Shown here: in pieces, positions 27,136 through 36,171 of the stretch
How the letters are laid out: each line of letters opens with the position of its first letter
How positions within the stretch are numbered: position 1 is the first letter of the stretch
Assembly: GCF_000751775.1 (NCBI RefSeq)
Contig: NZ_CCRF01000067.1
Coordinates: 1-36,178 of the forward strand
From: Caldibacillus thermoamylovorans
GTDB lineage: Bacteria; Bacillota; Bacilli; Bacillales; Caldibacillaceae
Reading direction: 5' to 3'
Length of the DNA stretch: 36,178 nt
Notes under the pieces: model-generated
What the model was told of the DNA's origin: nothing
What the model saw: the letters and a program-made list of their open reading frames with translations, nothing else
Database searches by the model: none
Made by a program: the position numbers and the translations under genes

Positions 27136-28875
27136 ATGAGTATTTTTATGAAGAAAACAAAAACATGGCGTGACTACTTAAATTTTTCTCAGTCAACAGA
27201 TATTTCTCAGGTGGGTGAGCGAGCTAAAGAGCGATTAGTGTTTTTGGGTATCAACCTAGAAACGGTGAACCACGTAAGGCAAGCATCTCAAATTCTATTA
27301 CCATATAAAGATGAGATTGTTAATCAATTTTATGACAGGCTTCTAGCCGTTGACCATTTAAAAAAAATGATTAATGAATATTCCACAGTAGAGCGACTGC
27401 AACAAACATTGGGGAAGTATTTGGAGCAGTTTCTTTGTGCGGAAATCGATCAGGAATATATTATGACAAGAATTATGGTTGGCAAGACCCACAGCCGCAT
27501 ACATTTGACGGCAGAACATTTTATTTCGGCTCATCATTTTTTAATCCAATTCATGACATCAATTTTGATGGAAAAATTGCACCAAAAGCCCGATCAAATG
27601 ATTCAAATGGTTCTTGCCATACAAAAGTTAGCCGCTTTTGACCAGCAACTTATTGTTGAAGTATATATGGAAGAAACGGTGAAGACCTTTTTGTTTGGTG
27701 TCTCTGATATGCTCAACCAAACAACGCAATTGGACACTACGAAAAAATTAATTTTATCAATGGACAGGCAGAAGGAGGAAAGTTACAGTGTTTCGGCTGC
27801 AACGGAAGAGATGAGTTCATCCATTCAAGAAGTTGCGGATAATTCTGTAAAAGTAGCTGAAGGAACCGAACAAGCAGTACAATCAGCAGACCAAAGTAAA
27901 GTAGTGATTGATGGTGCTTTGGACGACATTAGCCAGGTTGGTCAAGTCTATCGTCAAGTCATTGAACAAGTAAATCAGCTTGGCCATGAAATAAAGCAAA
28001 CGCAAGCAGTTGTTAAGATTATTCGGGAAATTGCCGATCAAACAAATTTACTTGCATTAAATGCTGGTATCGAAGCCGCTCGTGCCGGTGAACAAGGAAG
28101 AGGTTTTGCGGTTGTTGCCTCAGAGGTGCGGAAATTAGCAGAACATACAAAGGAACAAATCACTCAGATTACATCGAATATGGACTCTTTACGTAAAGTT
28201 TCAACCGATGTTATTCAACAGATTAAGCATACAGGTGAACTTGTTGAGCGAACGGTTACAGAGGCACAGCACACAAGGGATGTAATCACTCAAATAATTT
28301 CCAGGATGAAAGAAATAAGCCAGGCTACCTCTCATATTGCCGCAATGACCGAAGAACAAGCTGCGGTAGTTACAGAAATTGCCGATCGAAATACTGTTAT
28401 ATATGACCACAGTTCCCAAACTCAGGAAGTTGCAAAGGATACAGCAAAGATTATTTATGATTTAAGTATGAAAATGGATCAATACCGCCTTTCTTTCTTT
28501 GATATTAATGTAAAGCTCAGTTCAATTGACATGATTCGGGTGGCGAAAACAGATCATCTTCTTTGGAAATGGAAGATTTATAACATGTTGTTAGGCATTC
28601 AAACCATTGATCCGGAACAAATTTCATCCCATGAGGCATGCAGGCTCGGCAAATGGTATTACGGGGATTTGCCACCGTTTGTAAAAGAGAATTCTGCATA
28701 TAAAGAATTAGAAGAACCTCATAAAGATGTGCATCGTTTCGCAAAAATAGCCGCAGAGGAATATGCAAAAGGAAATATACACGGTACAGAGCAAGCTTTA
28801 CAACAACTTGAACAAGCTTCAAATAAAGTGATTCATTTATTGTCTAAACTGGAATCCGTTCTTTCAAGTAAATGA
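27136..28875 (+). CDS. Globin-coupled methyl-accepting chemotaxis protein with C-terminal CZB domain
   Basis: A soluble chemoreceptor of 579 residues with no membrane segment. Residues about 20-185 are a protoglobin domain as in HemAT; His119 in GKTHSRIHL fits the proximal haem ligand. The signalling domain (about 215-445) has the kinase-contact hairpin [20 protein letters not shown] and [18 protein letters not shown]. The C-terminus (about 470-579) is a CZB zinc-binding domain with His474, Cys502 in CRLGKW, His529 and His533. The start is ATG behind GGGGGA; an earlier TTG lacks a ribosome site. It should signal to CheA in response to a haem ligand such as oxygen, modulated by zinc or oxidants. 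It stands alone, with no che genes in the window. Confidence 0.9.
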   Translation: MSIFMKKTKTWRDYLNFSQSTDISQVGERAKERLVFLGINLETVNHVRQASQILLPYKDEIVNQFYDRLLAVDHLKKMINEYSTVERLQQTLGKYLEQFLCAEIDQEYIMTRIMVGKTHSRIHLTAEHFISAHHFLIQFMTSILMEKLHQKPDQMIQMVLAIQKLAAFDQQLIVEVYMEETVKTFLFGVSDMLNQTTQLDTTKKLILSMDRQKEESYSVSAATEEMSSSIQEVADNSVKVAEGTEQAVQSADQSKVVIDGALDDISQVGQVYRQVIEQVNQLGHEIKQTQAVVKIIREIADQTNLLALNAGIEAARAGEQGRGFAVVASEVRKLAEHTKEQITQITSNMDSLRKVSTDVIQQIKHTGELVERTVTEAQHTRDVITQIISRMKEISQATSHIAAMTEEQAAVVTEIADRNTVIYDHSSQTQEVAKDTAKIIYDLSMKMDQYRLSFFDINVKLSSIDMIRVAKTDHLLWKWKIYNMLLGIQTIDPEQISSHEACRLGKWYYGDLPPFVKENSAYKELEEPHKDVHRFAKIAAEEYAKGNIHGTEQALQQLEQASNKVIHLLSKLESVLSSK

Positions 28876-28968
28876 TAAAAGTTTTTGGCTCCAAAGCATG
28901 ATTGGTTCCGAGAGCTGTTCTCGCGGTCGATTTTCGGTCTTCACCGCTGAATTTGTACTTAAAAGAAG

Positions 28969-29270
28969 TGTCCCATAGAATTGGACGAAACCCGTTTTAT
29001 GGGACAAAACTGTCTAAAATTGGAGCAAAAGTGTCTCTATGGGACAAAACTATCAAAAATCGGAATAGAAATGTCTCATAGCACGGCTGTATGGGACAAA
29101 ATTAGTTGGAAAATAAGCCAAAATGTCCCATAGGCTCGCTTGATTTGTGTTCTATGGGACAAAACCATTAAAAAATGGAACAGAACTGTCTCATAGCCCG
29201 GCTGTATGGGACAAAATTAGTTGGAAAATAGGCTAAACTGTCCCATAGGATTGAACAAATCCCGTTTTAT
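28969..29270. repeat. Repeat R3 array of TGTCCCATAG hairpins
   Basis: Units TGTCCCATAG (or TGTCTCATAG) face CTATGGGACA (or TGTATGGGACA) across short loops. Hairpins start at 28969, 29032, 29072, 29124, 29187 and 29239. The two units from 29072 and from 29187 repeat with a 115-base period, and the final half-unit (29239 on) resembles the first (28969). Occupies most of the 537-base convergent gap between the chemoreceptor and rlmP. A smaller copy is at 7907-7979. It is not a CRISPR: units are palindromic, spacers similar and no cas genes are near. Confidence 0.85.
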
Positions 29271-29412
29271 GTTCTCGAAAACCGGTCTCGGGAACTTTTT
29301 CAGTCATTCACCGCAGATTTTATCCTTGACAGCCGTTATCATGTTAAATTGACATGAAAAAACTTACTTCCACTGAAGCTTCCAAAATCTTGGACCTCCT
29401 GACATATAGGAA

Positions 29413-30165
29413 TTACGGTCTTCTTAAATAATAAAGGAGGATTCCGGTTGCAACTGATACATTTAATGATTCACTTTTTCCGTAAATCGGGATGTATAAA
29501 TTTTTCACTGTTTTCCTTAAAAGCTCTTCATTCACGCCTTGCCCTTCATTCCCGACGATTAATGCAAACTTATCAACCGGTGTCACTTCATACATTGATA
29601 CAGCATTTTTCAGTGCGGTACCATAGACCGGGATGTTATTTTGCTCCAGTTTTTCAATCCATTGATGCAGGTTGCCTCGAGTGATGGGTAAATGGAAATG
29701 ACTTCCTTGAGCCGCACGTAACACTTTTGCATTATAAATATCTACACTGCCCTCTCCAACAATGACGGCATCAAGACCGGCACTATCTGCAGTCCGAATC
29801 ATTGTCCCGATATTACCCGGGTCTTGTACAGCATCAATTAATAACCATGTTTTTCCTTCTACTCTCCTTAATTCCGGTTGTTTGCAGACAGCAAAAATGC
29901 CCTGTGGCGTTTCTGTATCCGAAATCACTTTTGCTATTTCGTTGGCGATTACGAATAAATCGATACCTCCAAATTTTGTTTTTGGCAATTTTGCATAATA
30001 TTGTTCGGTGACAATCAGCTCGACAATTTGTTCAGCTGAATGGGCCTCTTCAACCAAATGTTCCCCTTCAATAATAAACAAACCGGATTTATCCCGCTCT
30101 TTTCTCGTCAGCAGTTTCTTCCACTGTTTTACTTTTTCATTTTTTTTGGATTGAATAAATTTCAT
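29413..30165 (-). CDS. rlmP: 23S rRNA 2'-O-methyltransferase, SPOUT/TrmH family (YsgA/RlmP)
   Basis: A 250-residue SpoU-type methyltransferase using S-adenosylmethionine. An N-terminal substrate-binding domain (FIIEGEHLVEEA) precedes the knotted catalytic domain with motif 1 AVQDPGNIGTMIRTADSAG, motif 2 ALIVGNEGQGV and motif 3 IPIYGKSESLNVSVATGI. B. subtilis YsgA (RlmP) makes Gm2553 in the A-loop of 23S rRNA. I assign the same role from sequence and position near pheST. The ATG follows AAGGAGAA. The chemoreceptor gene and repeat array R3 separate it from pheS, so it is not in the pheST transcript. Confidence 0.88.
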   Translation of the reverse strand: MKFIQSKKNEKVKQWKKLLTRKERDKSGLFIIEGEHLVEEAHSAEQIVELIVTEQYYAKLPKTKFGGIDLFVIANEIAKVISDTETPQGIFAVCKQPELRRVEGKTWLLIDAVQDPGNIGTMIRTADSAGLDAVIVGEGSVDIYNAKVLRAAQGSHFHLPITRGNLHQWIEKLEQNNIPVYGTALKNAVSMYEVTPVDKFALIVGNEGQGVNEELLRKTVKNLYIPIYGKSESLNVSVATGILLYYLRRP

Positions 30166-30271
30166 ATGTTTCTCCTTCAGATTCTTGTTCTAACGATATT
30201 TTTCATTATATCGAATTCCTTATACATAATACACCACAAAAAGTAAAACAATAACGTTGATAAAGAAAACA

Positions 30272-30364
30272 CGGGTGTCCGAGCCTTTAGCGAAAGCAAA
30301 GCCGCAAGAGCACTTATGCGTTAGGAAAGTAGAAATTGAAAAATTTATACTTTTCTTATTAGCA
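30272..30364 (+). repeat. Dispersed repeat R1, copy C
   Basis: GAGCCTTTAGCGAAAGCAAA, GCACTTATGCGTTAGG, AAAGTAGAAATTG, and TTTATACTTTTC follow the order of copies A and B. Like copy A it lacks the block of about 50 bases. The long hairpin has one arm slightly changed (TTTTCTTA). It ends 23 bases before the sspI start codon, so it lies in or next to the sspI leader. Confidence 0.85.
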
Positions 30365-30386
30365 AATCAAAGAGGAGGCTGAAATC

Positions 30387-30596
30387 ATGAACTTCAATTT
30401 ACGAAATGCGGTTAAAGAAAATATTGCAGGTAATTCACAAGATCAATTGCGAGATACGATTGTTGATGCTATTCAAGTCGGTGAAGAAAAAATGCTTCCG
30501 GGACTTGGTGTCTTATTTGAAGTAATTTGGCAAAATGCAGATCCAAATGAGCAAAAAATGATGCTGGAAAATCTAGAAGAAGGATTAAATAAATAA
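30387..30596 (+). CDS. sspI: Small acid-soluble spore protein SspI
   Basis: A 69-residue minor spore-core protein made in the forespore. It has the family core [20 protein letters not shown] and [13 protein letters not shown]. The ATG follows AGAGGAGG. Repeat R1 copy C lies immediately upstream, and I could not find a clear sigma-G promoter: CATAATA at 30225-30231 looks like a -10 but lacks a -35. The stop overlaps the next gene by one base. Confidence 0.95.
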   Translation: MNFNLRNAVKENIAGNSQDQLRDTIVDAIQVGEEKMLPGLGVLFEVIWQNADPNEQKMMLENLEEGLNK

Positions 30597-31435
30597 TGGA
30601 ACACCGGCAAGAAAATCAAACGATGGATGGAAAGTTTATACCGATGACATCGTTAACAAATGGCCTTGTCCAACAAGTGGCGGAGGGAGTTTTTTCCTAC
30701 ACCATTCAAATCGTCAATATTGCGATGGTTCGGACAAGCAACGATTTTGTCTTAATAGACACAGGAATGCCTGAATCAGAAGAAAAGATTTTTGAAATTG
30801 TTGAAAAAATATTTGGCGAAAATGCAAAACCGGAAGCCATCATTTTAACTCACGGACATTTTGACCATGTTGGCTCAATAGAAAAATTACTTACTCAATG
30901 GGATGTTCCTGTATACGCACATCCATTGGAAATTCCATATTTAACCGGGCAAAAAAATTATCCGGACCCGGACGGAACGGTTGAGGGTGGCCTGGTTGCA
31001 AAAATATCGCCAATGTTCCCGAATGAAGGAGTACACTTAGGCAATCACGTGAAGCCTCTCCCGGATAACGGAGAATTACCGCATTTGTCCGAATGGAAAT
31101 GGATTCATACACCGGGACATTCAGACGGACATATTTCTTTATTCCGTGAAAAAGATCGAACCTTAATTGCCGGTGATGCTTTCATTACCGTAAAGCAAGA
31201 TTCACTTGCAAAAGTACTTGTCCAGGAACGGGAAGTGAACGGACCACCCCGTTATTTAACAACTGATTGGCAACTAACCAAAAAATCGGTGGAAAAATTA
31301 GCTGCCTTACACCCTCGAGTAGCTGTAACAGGTCACGGATTGCCAATGGAAGGCGAGGAGCTTGAACAGGGATTAACAAAGCTTGTCAATGAATTTGATA
31401 CCATTGCCGTTCCGGATTATGGCAAATTCGTTTAA
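30596..31435 (+). CDS. Metallo-beta-lactamase-fold hydrolase
   Basis: A 279-residue MBL-fold protein with the complete two-metal site: HGHFDH (residues 86-91), His175 in TPGHSDGH, Asp194 in AGDAF and His247 in TGHGLP. The fold spans glyoxalase II-like hydrolases and many others, and the substrate cannot be told from sequence. The start overlaps the sspI stop by one base (TAATG) with AAGGA before it, implying translational coupling. A bidirectional terminator follows at 31461-31490. Confidence 0.85.
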   Translation: MEHRQENQTMDGKFIPMTSLTNGLVQQVAEGVFSYTIQIVNIAMVRTSNDFVLIDTGMPESEEKIFEIVEKIFGENAKPEAIILTHGHFDHVGSIEKLLTQWDVPVYAHPLEIPYLTGQKNYPDPDGTVEGGLVAKISPMFPNEGVHLGNHVKPLPDNGELPHLSEWKWIHTPGHSDGHISLFREKDRTLIAGDAFITVKQDSLAKVLVQEREVNGPPRYLTTDWQLTKKSVEKLAALHPRVAVTGHGLPMEGEELEQGLTKLVNEFDTIAVPDYGKFV

Positions 31436-31460
31436 ATCGTTTTTTAATTTTAAGAGTAAA

Positions 31461-31490
31461 AAAGAACCGGGCAACTTCACCGGTTCTTTT
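31461..31490. terminator. Bidirectional terminator between the MBL gene and ysdC
   Basis: AAAGAACCGG and CCGGTTCTTT form a 10-bp stem, with T-rich tracts on both strands, between two convergent genes. Confidence 0.9.
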
Positions 31491-31499
31491 CGTCTTCAC

Positions 31500-32588
31500 T
31501 TATTCAAACTTAATTTTATTTACAGTCTTTCGATCCAATCGCTTTACAAGTTCCGTTAATAATTTTACCGTATTTTCATAATCATCCCTGTGAATGATGC
31601 TGGCATTGGAATGAAGGTAACGTGTCGATATGGTAATCGCCATCGATGGTACACCGGATTTTACCAGATGAATAGAACCGGCATCTGTTCCCCCACCCGG
31701 AATGGATTCAAACTGATAAGGAATGTTCAGTTCATCCGCTACACTTGTCACAAACTCACGTAAACCTTTATGGGAAACCAATGTAGCATCATAAATGATT
31801 ATTTGTGGTCCGTCTCCCAGTTTGCTGAGCGATTCTTTTTCCGTTATGCCCGGTGTGTCCCCTGCTGTTCCGACATCTAATGCAAAACCGATATCCGGTT
31901 CAATTTGATAAGCTGCAGTTTTTGCCCCACGGCGGCCGACTTCTTCCTGAACCGCTCCAACACCGTAAACGATATTTGGATGTTTTTCCTTTTGTAAGTT
32001 TTTCAATACATCGATAACTACCGCACAGCCAATTCGATTATCCCAAGCTTTGGCAAGCAGGAATTTTTCATTTTTCATTAAGGTGAATTCGAAATAAGGG
32101 ACGATCATATCTCCCGGTCGTACCCCCCATGAAGTTGCTTCTTCTTTGGAGGTTGCTCCGATATCTATAAACATATCTTTCACATCCAACGGTTTCTTTC
32201 GTACTTCTAAAGGTAAAATATGTGGTGGTTTTGAGCCAATGACGCCGGTAATCGATTCACCTTTTGAAGTAACAACGGTGACACGTTGAGCCAGCATGAC
32301 TTGACTCCACCAACCGCCAACTGTTTGAAACCGGATGAATCCTTTATCATCAATATTTGTGACCATAAATCCTACTTCATCCAAATGACCGCTAAGCATA
32401 ATTTTTGGACCGGTGCCTTCACCAACTTTTTTAGCAATTAAGCTTCCTAAGCCATCATAGGTTATTTCATCAGCAAAAGGTGATATGTATTTTTTCATGA
32501 CCTCACGTACCTCCCGTTCATTTCCGGGAATTCCTTTTGCATCGGTTAACTCTTTCAACATCAATAATGTTTCATCTAATTTTATCAA
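31500..32588 (-). CDS. ysdC: M42 family metallopeptidase (YsdC)
   Basis: A cytoplasmic aminopeptidase/glucanase-like enzyme with a two-metal centre. The full set of family motifs is visible: [50 protein letters not shown] and [15 protein letters not shown] use the TTG start six bases after GGAGG, which gives an N-terminus [12 protein letters not shown] like that of B. subtilis YsdC (362 residues). In B. subtilis ysdC lies near ysdB and rplT, which agrees with the context here. Confidence 0.9.
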   Translation of the reverse strand: MIKLDETLLMLKELTDAKGIPGNEREVREVMKKYISPFADEITYDGLGSLIAKKVGEGTGPKIMLSGHLDEVGFMVTNIDDKGFIRFQTVGGWWSQVMLAQRVTVVTSKGESITGVIGSKPPHILPLEVRKKPLDVKDMFIDIGATSKEEATSWGVRPGDMIVPYFEFTLMKNEKFLLAKAWDNRIGCAVVIDVLKNLQKEKHPNIVYGVGAVQEEVGRRGAKTAAYQIEPDIGFALDVGTAGDTPGITEKESLSKLGDGPQIIIYDATLVSHKGLREFVTSVADELNIPYQFESIPGGGTDAGSIHLVKSGVPSMAITISTRYLHSNASIIHRDDYENTVKLLTELVKRLDRKTVNKIKFE

Positions 32589-32691
32589 ATCGATCCCTCC
32601 TAAATTGAAAAACATGATACTCGTTCAAATTTTAGCTAACAATTATGCTCAATTCCTTTTAGCAAATTCCCGGTTGCAAAATGGCGGACGA

Positions 32692-33126
32692 TTACCATCC
32701 TGTCGACCCGAATCCGCCCTCTCCTCTTACGGAATCAGAAATTTCCTCCACTTCAATGACGTTCATCCTGGTTACCGGTGCGACGACCATTTGGGCTATG
32801 CGCATATGTTTTTCTACCTTAAATTCTTTCTTCCCATGGTTGATTAACATTACTTTCACTTCCCCCCTATATCCTTCATCAATGGTACCGGGGCTATTTA
32901 GTAAGGTTATCCCGTGTTTTAGTGCCAGTCCGCTTCTTGGACGAACTTGTGCTTCAGTTCCGGGTGGCAATTCAAGACTTATCCCGGTAGAAATTAATTC
33001 AAACTCACCCGGTTTAATTATTTTCTCCTCTACTGAAAATAAATCTAATCCGGCATCACCCGGATTGGCATACTGAGGTAGTTTGGCATCTTCTTTTATT
33101 AATTTTACTTTTAATTGGTCATTCAT
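32692..33126 (-). CDS. dut: Deoxyuridine 5'-triphosphate nucleotidohydrolase
   Basis: Hydrolyses dUTP to dUMP and pyrophosphate, keeping uracil out of DNA. The 144-residue trimeric-type enzyme has all five motifs: AGLDLFS (25-31), RPRSGLA (62-68), [17 protein letters not shown] (80-96), RIAQMVV (109-115) and the C-terminal arm [11 protein letters not shown]. All catalytic residues appear intact. B. subtilis has this enzyme type mainly in prophage regions; here it sits in a conserved housekeeping block, with no phage genes nearby. Starts ATG behind AAGGAGA. Confidence 0.95.
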   Translation of the reverse strand: MNDQLKVKLIKEDAKLPQYANPGDAGLDLFSVEEKIIKPGEFELISTGISLELPPGTEAQVRPRSGLALKHGITLLNSPGTIDEGYRGEVKVMLINHGKKEFKVEKHMRIAQMVVAPVTRMNVIEVEEISDSVRGEGGFGSTGW

Positions 33127-33184
33127 CTTGGATTCTCCTTGTCAAAAAAAGTACTAAAAAAATTATATCAAAAGAAACAAAAAC

Positions 33185-33210
33185 TGAAACCTTTTTCCTT
33201 CCATTTCGTA
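33185..33210 (+). promoter_or_regulatory. Sigma-W promoter of ysdB
   Basis: TGAAAC-N16-CGTA on the plus strand matches the sigma-W consensus exactly, about 70 bases upstream of the ysdB start. YsdB is a known member of the sigma-W response in B. subtilis. Confidence 0.9.
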
Positions 33211-33276
33211 GCATTAGTAATATGGACGGAAGGATAATTGTTTTGCGTATAGAACATCTATCAAGGAGGCATTTAT

Positions 33277-33684
33277 ATGGGACTATTAATTCGTATTATC
33301 TTTCTGATGATCATTCTTCTCCTTATATATAGCGGGATCCGTTATTTGTTACATCCAAAGCGGAAACTCGAACTTGCCCATGAGCAAAAACGGTTTTATT
33401 TTCTGGATGACCCAAATAATGTTCGCAAAAATTTCACTTTAACTTATAAAGGGGTTCTATTTGAAGGTGAAAAATATTTAGGAACGACAACGGATTCATT
33501 CGATGTTATTTCGATATTTGTTTTTCCAAAAGATGTGGGAGCATTAAAAGGGTTAACAAAAAATGATTTTAAAACAATCGAACAACATATTTTACAACAT
33601 TATAAAAATGCTAAAATTGATTGGAAAAGTCCCATTAAAGAATTCCTTAATTCTGATGACAACTTACCGAATCAAACAATGTGA
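33277..33684 (+). CDS. ysdB: Sigma-W pathway protein YsdB
   Basis: A 135-residue protein with an N-terminal membrane segment (about 4-25) and a cytoplasmic domain containing FYFLDDPNNVRKNFTLTYKG, FEGEKYLG and SIFVFPKDV. It matches YsdB, which in B. subtilis influences the sigma-W envelope-stress pathway; the molecular mechanism is not established. The ATG follows AAGGAGG. The perfect sigma-W promoter upstream supports the assignment. Confidence 0.88.
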   Translation: MGLLIRIIFLMIILLLIYSGIRYLLHPKRKLELAHEQKRFYFLDDPNNVRKNFTLTYKGVLFEGEKYLGTTTDSFDVISIFVFPKDVGALKGLTKNDFKTIEQHILQHYKNAKIDWKSPIKEFLNSDDNLPNQTM

Positions 33685-33692
33685 TTTTTATA

Positions 33693-33757
33693 ATAAAGTG
33701 AACTCTCCAGCAGCAGGTTTTTCTTTATCCCGCTGATGGTTAGTTGAACCAATCTTA
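33693..33757 (+). repeat. Dispersed repeat R2, copy 6 (5' half only)
   Basis: AAAGTGAACT, GCAGCAGG and CCCGCTGATGGTTAG, then TTGAACCAATC, agree with the first half of copies 4 and 5. The sequence breaks off after CAATC, so it is truncated. It lies between ysdB and its terminator. Confidence 0.75.
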
Positions 33758-33766
33758 CCGTATAGG

Positions 33767-33799
33767 AAAAGTGCCAAGAAAACACTTCTTGGCACTTTT
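33767..33799. terminator. Bidirectional terminator between ysdB and the TVP38 gene
   Basis: AAAAGTGCCAAGAA and TTCTTGGCACTTTT form a 14-bp stem with T-rich tracts on both strands between convergent genes. Confidence 0.9.
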
Positions 33800-33902
33800 T
33801 CACACTGTGGCGCAAATCTGCCGTGAATAAAAGATTTGGGCGTGAAAGAATGGGATAAAATAAGAGGAATAACAACTGCCTTTACAAAGGTTTACAAAAA
33901 AC

Positions 33903-34475
33903 TCAGGAAGTTGCTTTAAAGAAGTCTTTCCACTTGATGACAACAAATTTTTCCCGCAAGACCACAATCAATACAGATAGTGCAATGAGAAAGATGACGG
34001 CCATTGTCGGGGTAAAGGAATTAAAAAATTGGCCAAACACTGTATAAAAGATGACAACGGGTATATTTGTATACAATGAACCCACTGCATAATCTTGGAA
34101 ATTTTTGTTTCGCTCCAAAAGACAATAACTAAGCAGTTGATAATGCATAAAAGGAATCAGTTTTAAAAGAGCAATTTGACCGTGGGTGAGATTTGTATAT
34201 GGTCCGAACCATTTCAATTTGATTTGATGCAGACGGTTATGAACACTTGGGAACAATTTTAAAAGAAAATAAATGAGAAAACTGGATATGGTTAAGCCAA
34301 TTAATGAGTAAAGACTGCCAAACACGGAACCAAATAGTAGACCACCTGCTAAGCATACAATAACAGCCGGAATAAACAGGAATTGTCTGACAATATGAAA
34401 GAGAATAAATGCCACGGGTGCGAAAAATCCGCTAAACTCCAAGAATGATAACACATAATTTGTTTTTTCACCCAT
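33903..34475 (-). CDS. TVP38/TMEM64 (VTT domain) membrane protein
   Basis: An integral membrane protein of 190 residues with about five hydrophobic segments. Family features are the FLFIPAVIVCLAGGLLFGSV segment, the following ISSFLIYFLLK helix and the LKLIPFMHYQLLSYCLL segment. The VTT/DedA superfamily includes lipid scramblases and transporters, but no precise role can be assigned. I start at the ATG six bases after GGGAGGG; the frame opens 11 codons earlier without a better site. It resembles B. subtilis YtxB, but I am not certain of orthology. Confidence 0.75.
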   Translation of the reverse strand: MGEKTNYVLSFLEFSGFFAPVAFILFHIVRQFLFIPAVIVCLAGGLLFGSVFGSLYSLIGLTISSFLIYFLLKLFPSVHNRLHQIKLKWFGPYTNLTHGQIALLKLIPFMHYQLLSYCLLERNKNFQDYAVGSLYTNIPVVIFYTVFGQFFNSFTPTMAVIFLIALSVLIVVLREKFVVIKWKDFFKATS

Positions 34476-34689
34476 CTTTTGCCCTCCCATTGTTCTAAGT
34501 TGCAACACTTGATATTCTTAATCATCAAAGGGAAGCTTCTCTATTAAGCCTATACAAAAACCGGTAAAGATATGATGATTTTTTATGTAAGAAGCTTTAC
34601 TGCGAGAAATCTCGTTTTTCCGGTCATTGAGTGAGTTAGTATTTTATAAAAAGCACCTTTATTAAGGGAGCACCAATATTTCACCTCAA

Positions 34690-34726
34690 AAAGAAAACGG
34701 GACCTTTTCTAATGAATAAGTCCCGT
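34690..34726 (-). terminator. Terminator of infC-rpmI-rplT
   Basis: ACGGGAC, a 16-base loop, GTCCCGT, then TTTCTTTTT on the minus strand, directly after rplT. Confidence 0.9.
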
Positions 34727-34733
34727 CCACCTT

Positions 34734-35093
34734 TTACTTGTTTAATTGTGCTTTTGCAGTATCAGCCAGTTGGGTAAATGCTTGTGGGTCTGCAATAGCT
34801 AGGTCAGCAAGCATTTTGCGGTTAACTTCAATACCGGCAAGTTTTAACCCGTGCATTAAACGGCTGTAAGAAAGACCGTTTTGGCGTGCTGCCGCATTAA
34901 TACGAGTGATCCATAATTTACGGAATTCACTTTTCCGTTTACGGCGGTCACGATATGCATACATTAACGATTTCATAACTTGTTGATTTGCAACTTTATA
35001 TAAACGATGTTTCGAACCGTAGTACCCTTTTGCTAATTTCAGTACTTTTTTACGACGTCTGCGCGTAACAGTACCACCTTTTACACGTGCCAT
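34734..35093 (-). CDS. rplT: 50S ribosomal protein L20
   Basis: Binds 23S rRNA early in 50S assembly, and in Bacillus it also represses its own operon by binding the infC leader. The 119-residue sequence shows the basic N-terminal extension ([19 protein letters not shown]) and the globular C-terminal part with [20 protein letters not shown]. The ATG follows TAGGAGG. Last gene of infC-rpmI-rplT. Confidence 0.99.
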   Translation of the reverse strand: MARVKGGTVTRRRRKKVLKLAKGYYGSKHRLYKVANQQVMKSLMYAYRDRRKRKSEFRKLWITRINAAARQNGLSYSRLMHGLKLAGIEVNRKMLADLAIADPQAFTQLADTAKAQLNK

Positions 35094-35190
35094 AGTTTAA
35101 AAACCTCCTAGTAATTCTTACCTATTTAAAATAACTCTGTTCTTCGTGTTGATTTTCACTTACTAAATAAGCTGCAACACAGCCTGATCA

Positions 35191-35379
35191 TTAGATCATT
35201 TGTTTGATGCGTTTATAGTCACCGGAAGATACAAGTGTACCTTTACGAAGTTTCCGTTTTTGTTTTTGTGTTTTATTTGCAAACATATGGCTTCTGTAAG
35301 CATGGGAACGTTTCAATTTACCGGTTCCTGTTTTCTTGAAGCGTTTTGAAGAGCCACTGTGCGTTTTCATTTTAGGCAT
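35191..35379 (-). CDS. rpmI: 50S ribosomal protein L35
   Basis: A 62-residue basic protein of the large subunit, slightly shorter than the common 64-66. It starts [20 protein letters not shown] and continues with the [20 protein letters not shown] block. The ATG follows AAGGAGG. It lies 17 bases after infC. Confidence 0.98.
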   Translation of the reverse strand: MPKMKTHSGSSKRFKKTGTGKLKRSHAYRSHMFANKTQKQKRKLRKGTLVSSGDYKRIKQMI

Positions 35380-35396
35380 AACAATTTCCTCCTTGA

Positions 35397-35912
35397 TTAC
35401 TTTTCAATTTTTGGTGCAAGTACCAAGAACATGCTGCGTCCTTCCATTTTTGGCTTTGATTCGATAACAGCAATATCTGAACATTCTGCTGCCAGACGAT
35501 CCAGTACTTTTTGACCAATTTCTTTATGGGTGATTGCCCGACCTTTAAAGCGTAAAGATGCTTTCACCTTATCGCCTTTTTCTAAAAATTTCCGGGCATT
35601 TCGTAATTTTGTATTGAAGTCATGTTCATCAATAGTCGGGCTGAAACGGACTTCTTTTATACTGATCACTTTTTGATTTTTTCGAGCTTCTTTTTCTTTC
35701 TTTTGTTGCTCAAAACGAAATTTCCCGTAATCCATGATTCTCGCTACCGGCGGCTTCGCGTTTGGAGCAACTAAAACAAGATCCAGATTTCTACGGGCTG
35801 CAATTTCCAAGGCTTCAACTTTTGATTTGATACCTAATTGTTCCCCATTCGCATCAATTAAACGAACTTCACGAGCACGAATGCCCTCGTTGACCATCAT
35901 ATCTTTGCTAAT
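35397..35912 (-). CDS. infC: Translation initiation factor IF-3
   Basis: Checks start-codon pairing on the 30S subunit and keeps subunits apart. About 171 residues: an N-domain ([20 protein letters not shown]), a basic linker and a C-domain with [20 protein letters not shown] and [14 protein letters not shown] extend the frame four codons upstream to the ATT codon at 35910-35912, eight bases after GGAGGT, giving [12 protein letters not shown]-3 genes typically use an ATT-class start, which the factor itself discriminates against. The ATGs four and five codons later have no ribosome site. Confidence 0.95.
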   Translation of the reverse strand: MSKDMMVNEGIRAREVRLIDANGEQLGIKSKVEALEIAARRNLDLVLVAPNAKPPVARIMDYGKFRFEQQKKEKEARKNQKVISIKEVRFSPTIDEHDFNTKLRNARKFLEKGDKVKASLRFKGRAITHKEIGQKVLDRLAAECSDIAVIESKPKMEGRSMFLVLAPKIEK

Positions 35913-36136
35913 ATTAAGACACCTCCAAAGGATTTTGTGAATACTTGGGTTTGGTTGGAAAAGAGCGATTCCCCACTATTTCAAATATAAAAAAGTGCGG
36001 GTACATACACCCGCACATTAGATTTCCGTGTTCATTCACATCATCGTTTGCCAGTCAAAACCTGTTAACAGCTTAAGCGTCCTCCAGGTGAGAAGCGGGT
36101 GCCTCTTCTTTTTCACAAACCGTATTCAATTTCACT
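35913..36136 (-). promoter_or_regulatory. L20-type leader of infC-rpmI-rplT
   Basis: Long untranslated leader with the attenuator hairpin at 35988-36016. The upstream part includes CACCCGCTTCTCACC and a region able to form alternative pairs, as in the Bacillus L20 leader. L20 binding would favour termination, lowering operon expression. The role is taken from B. subtilis; the hairpin and leader layout are seen here. Confidence 0.8.
35988..36016 (-). terminator. Attenuator hairpin in the infC leader
   Basis: The minus strand reads GTGCGGGT-GTATGT-ACCCGCAC followed by TTTTTTAT, an intrinsic terminator before the infC ribosome site. Confidence 0.88.
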
Positions 36137-36142
36137 TTTTTA

Positions 36143-36171
36143 AATATAGCATAGATATCCTTCATTGTCAA
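36143..36171 (-). promoter_or_regulatory. Sigma-A promoter of infC operon
   Basis: TTGACA-N17-TATATT on the minus strand, ahead of the L20-type leader. The -35 is a perfect consensus. Confidence 0.85.

Noticed and set aside
28969-29270. CRISPR array
   Set aside because: The repeated units are palindromic and variable, the spacers resemble one another, and no cas genes are nearby. It is described as repeat R3.
30204-30231. A sigma-G promoter for sspI
   Set aside because: CATAATA fits a -10, but no -35 is found 17-18 bases upstream, and it lies in the leader of rlmP on the other strand.
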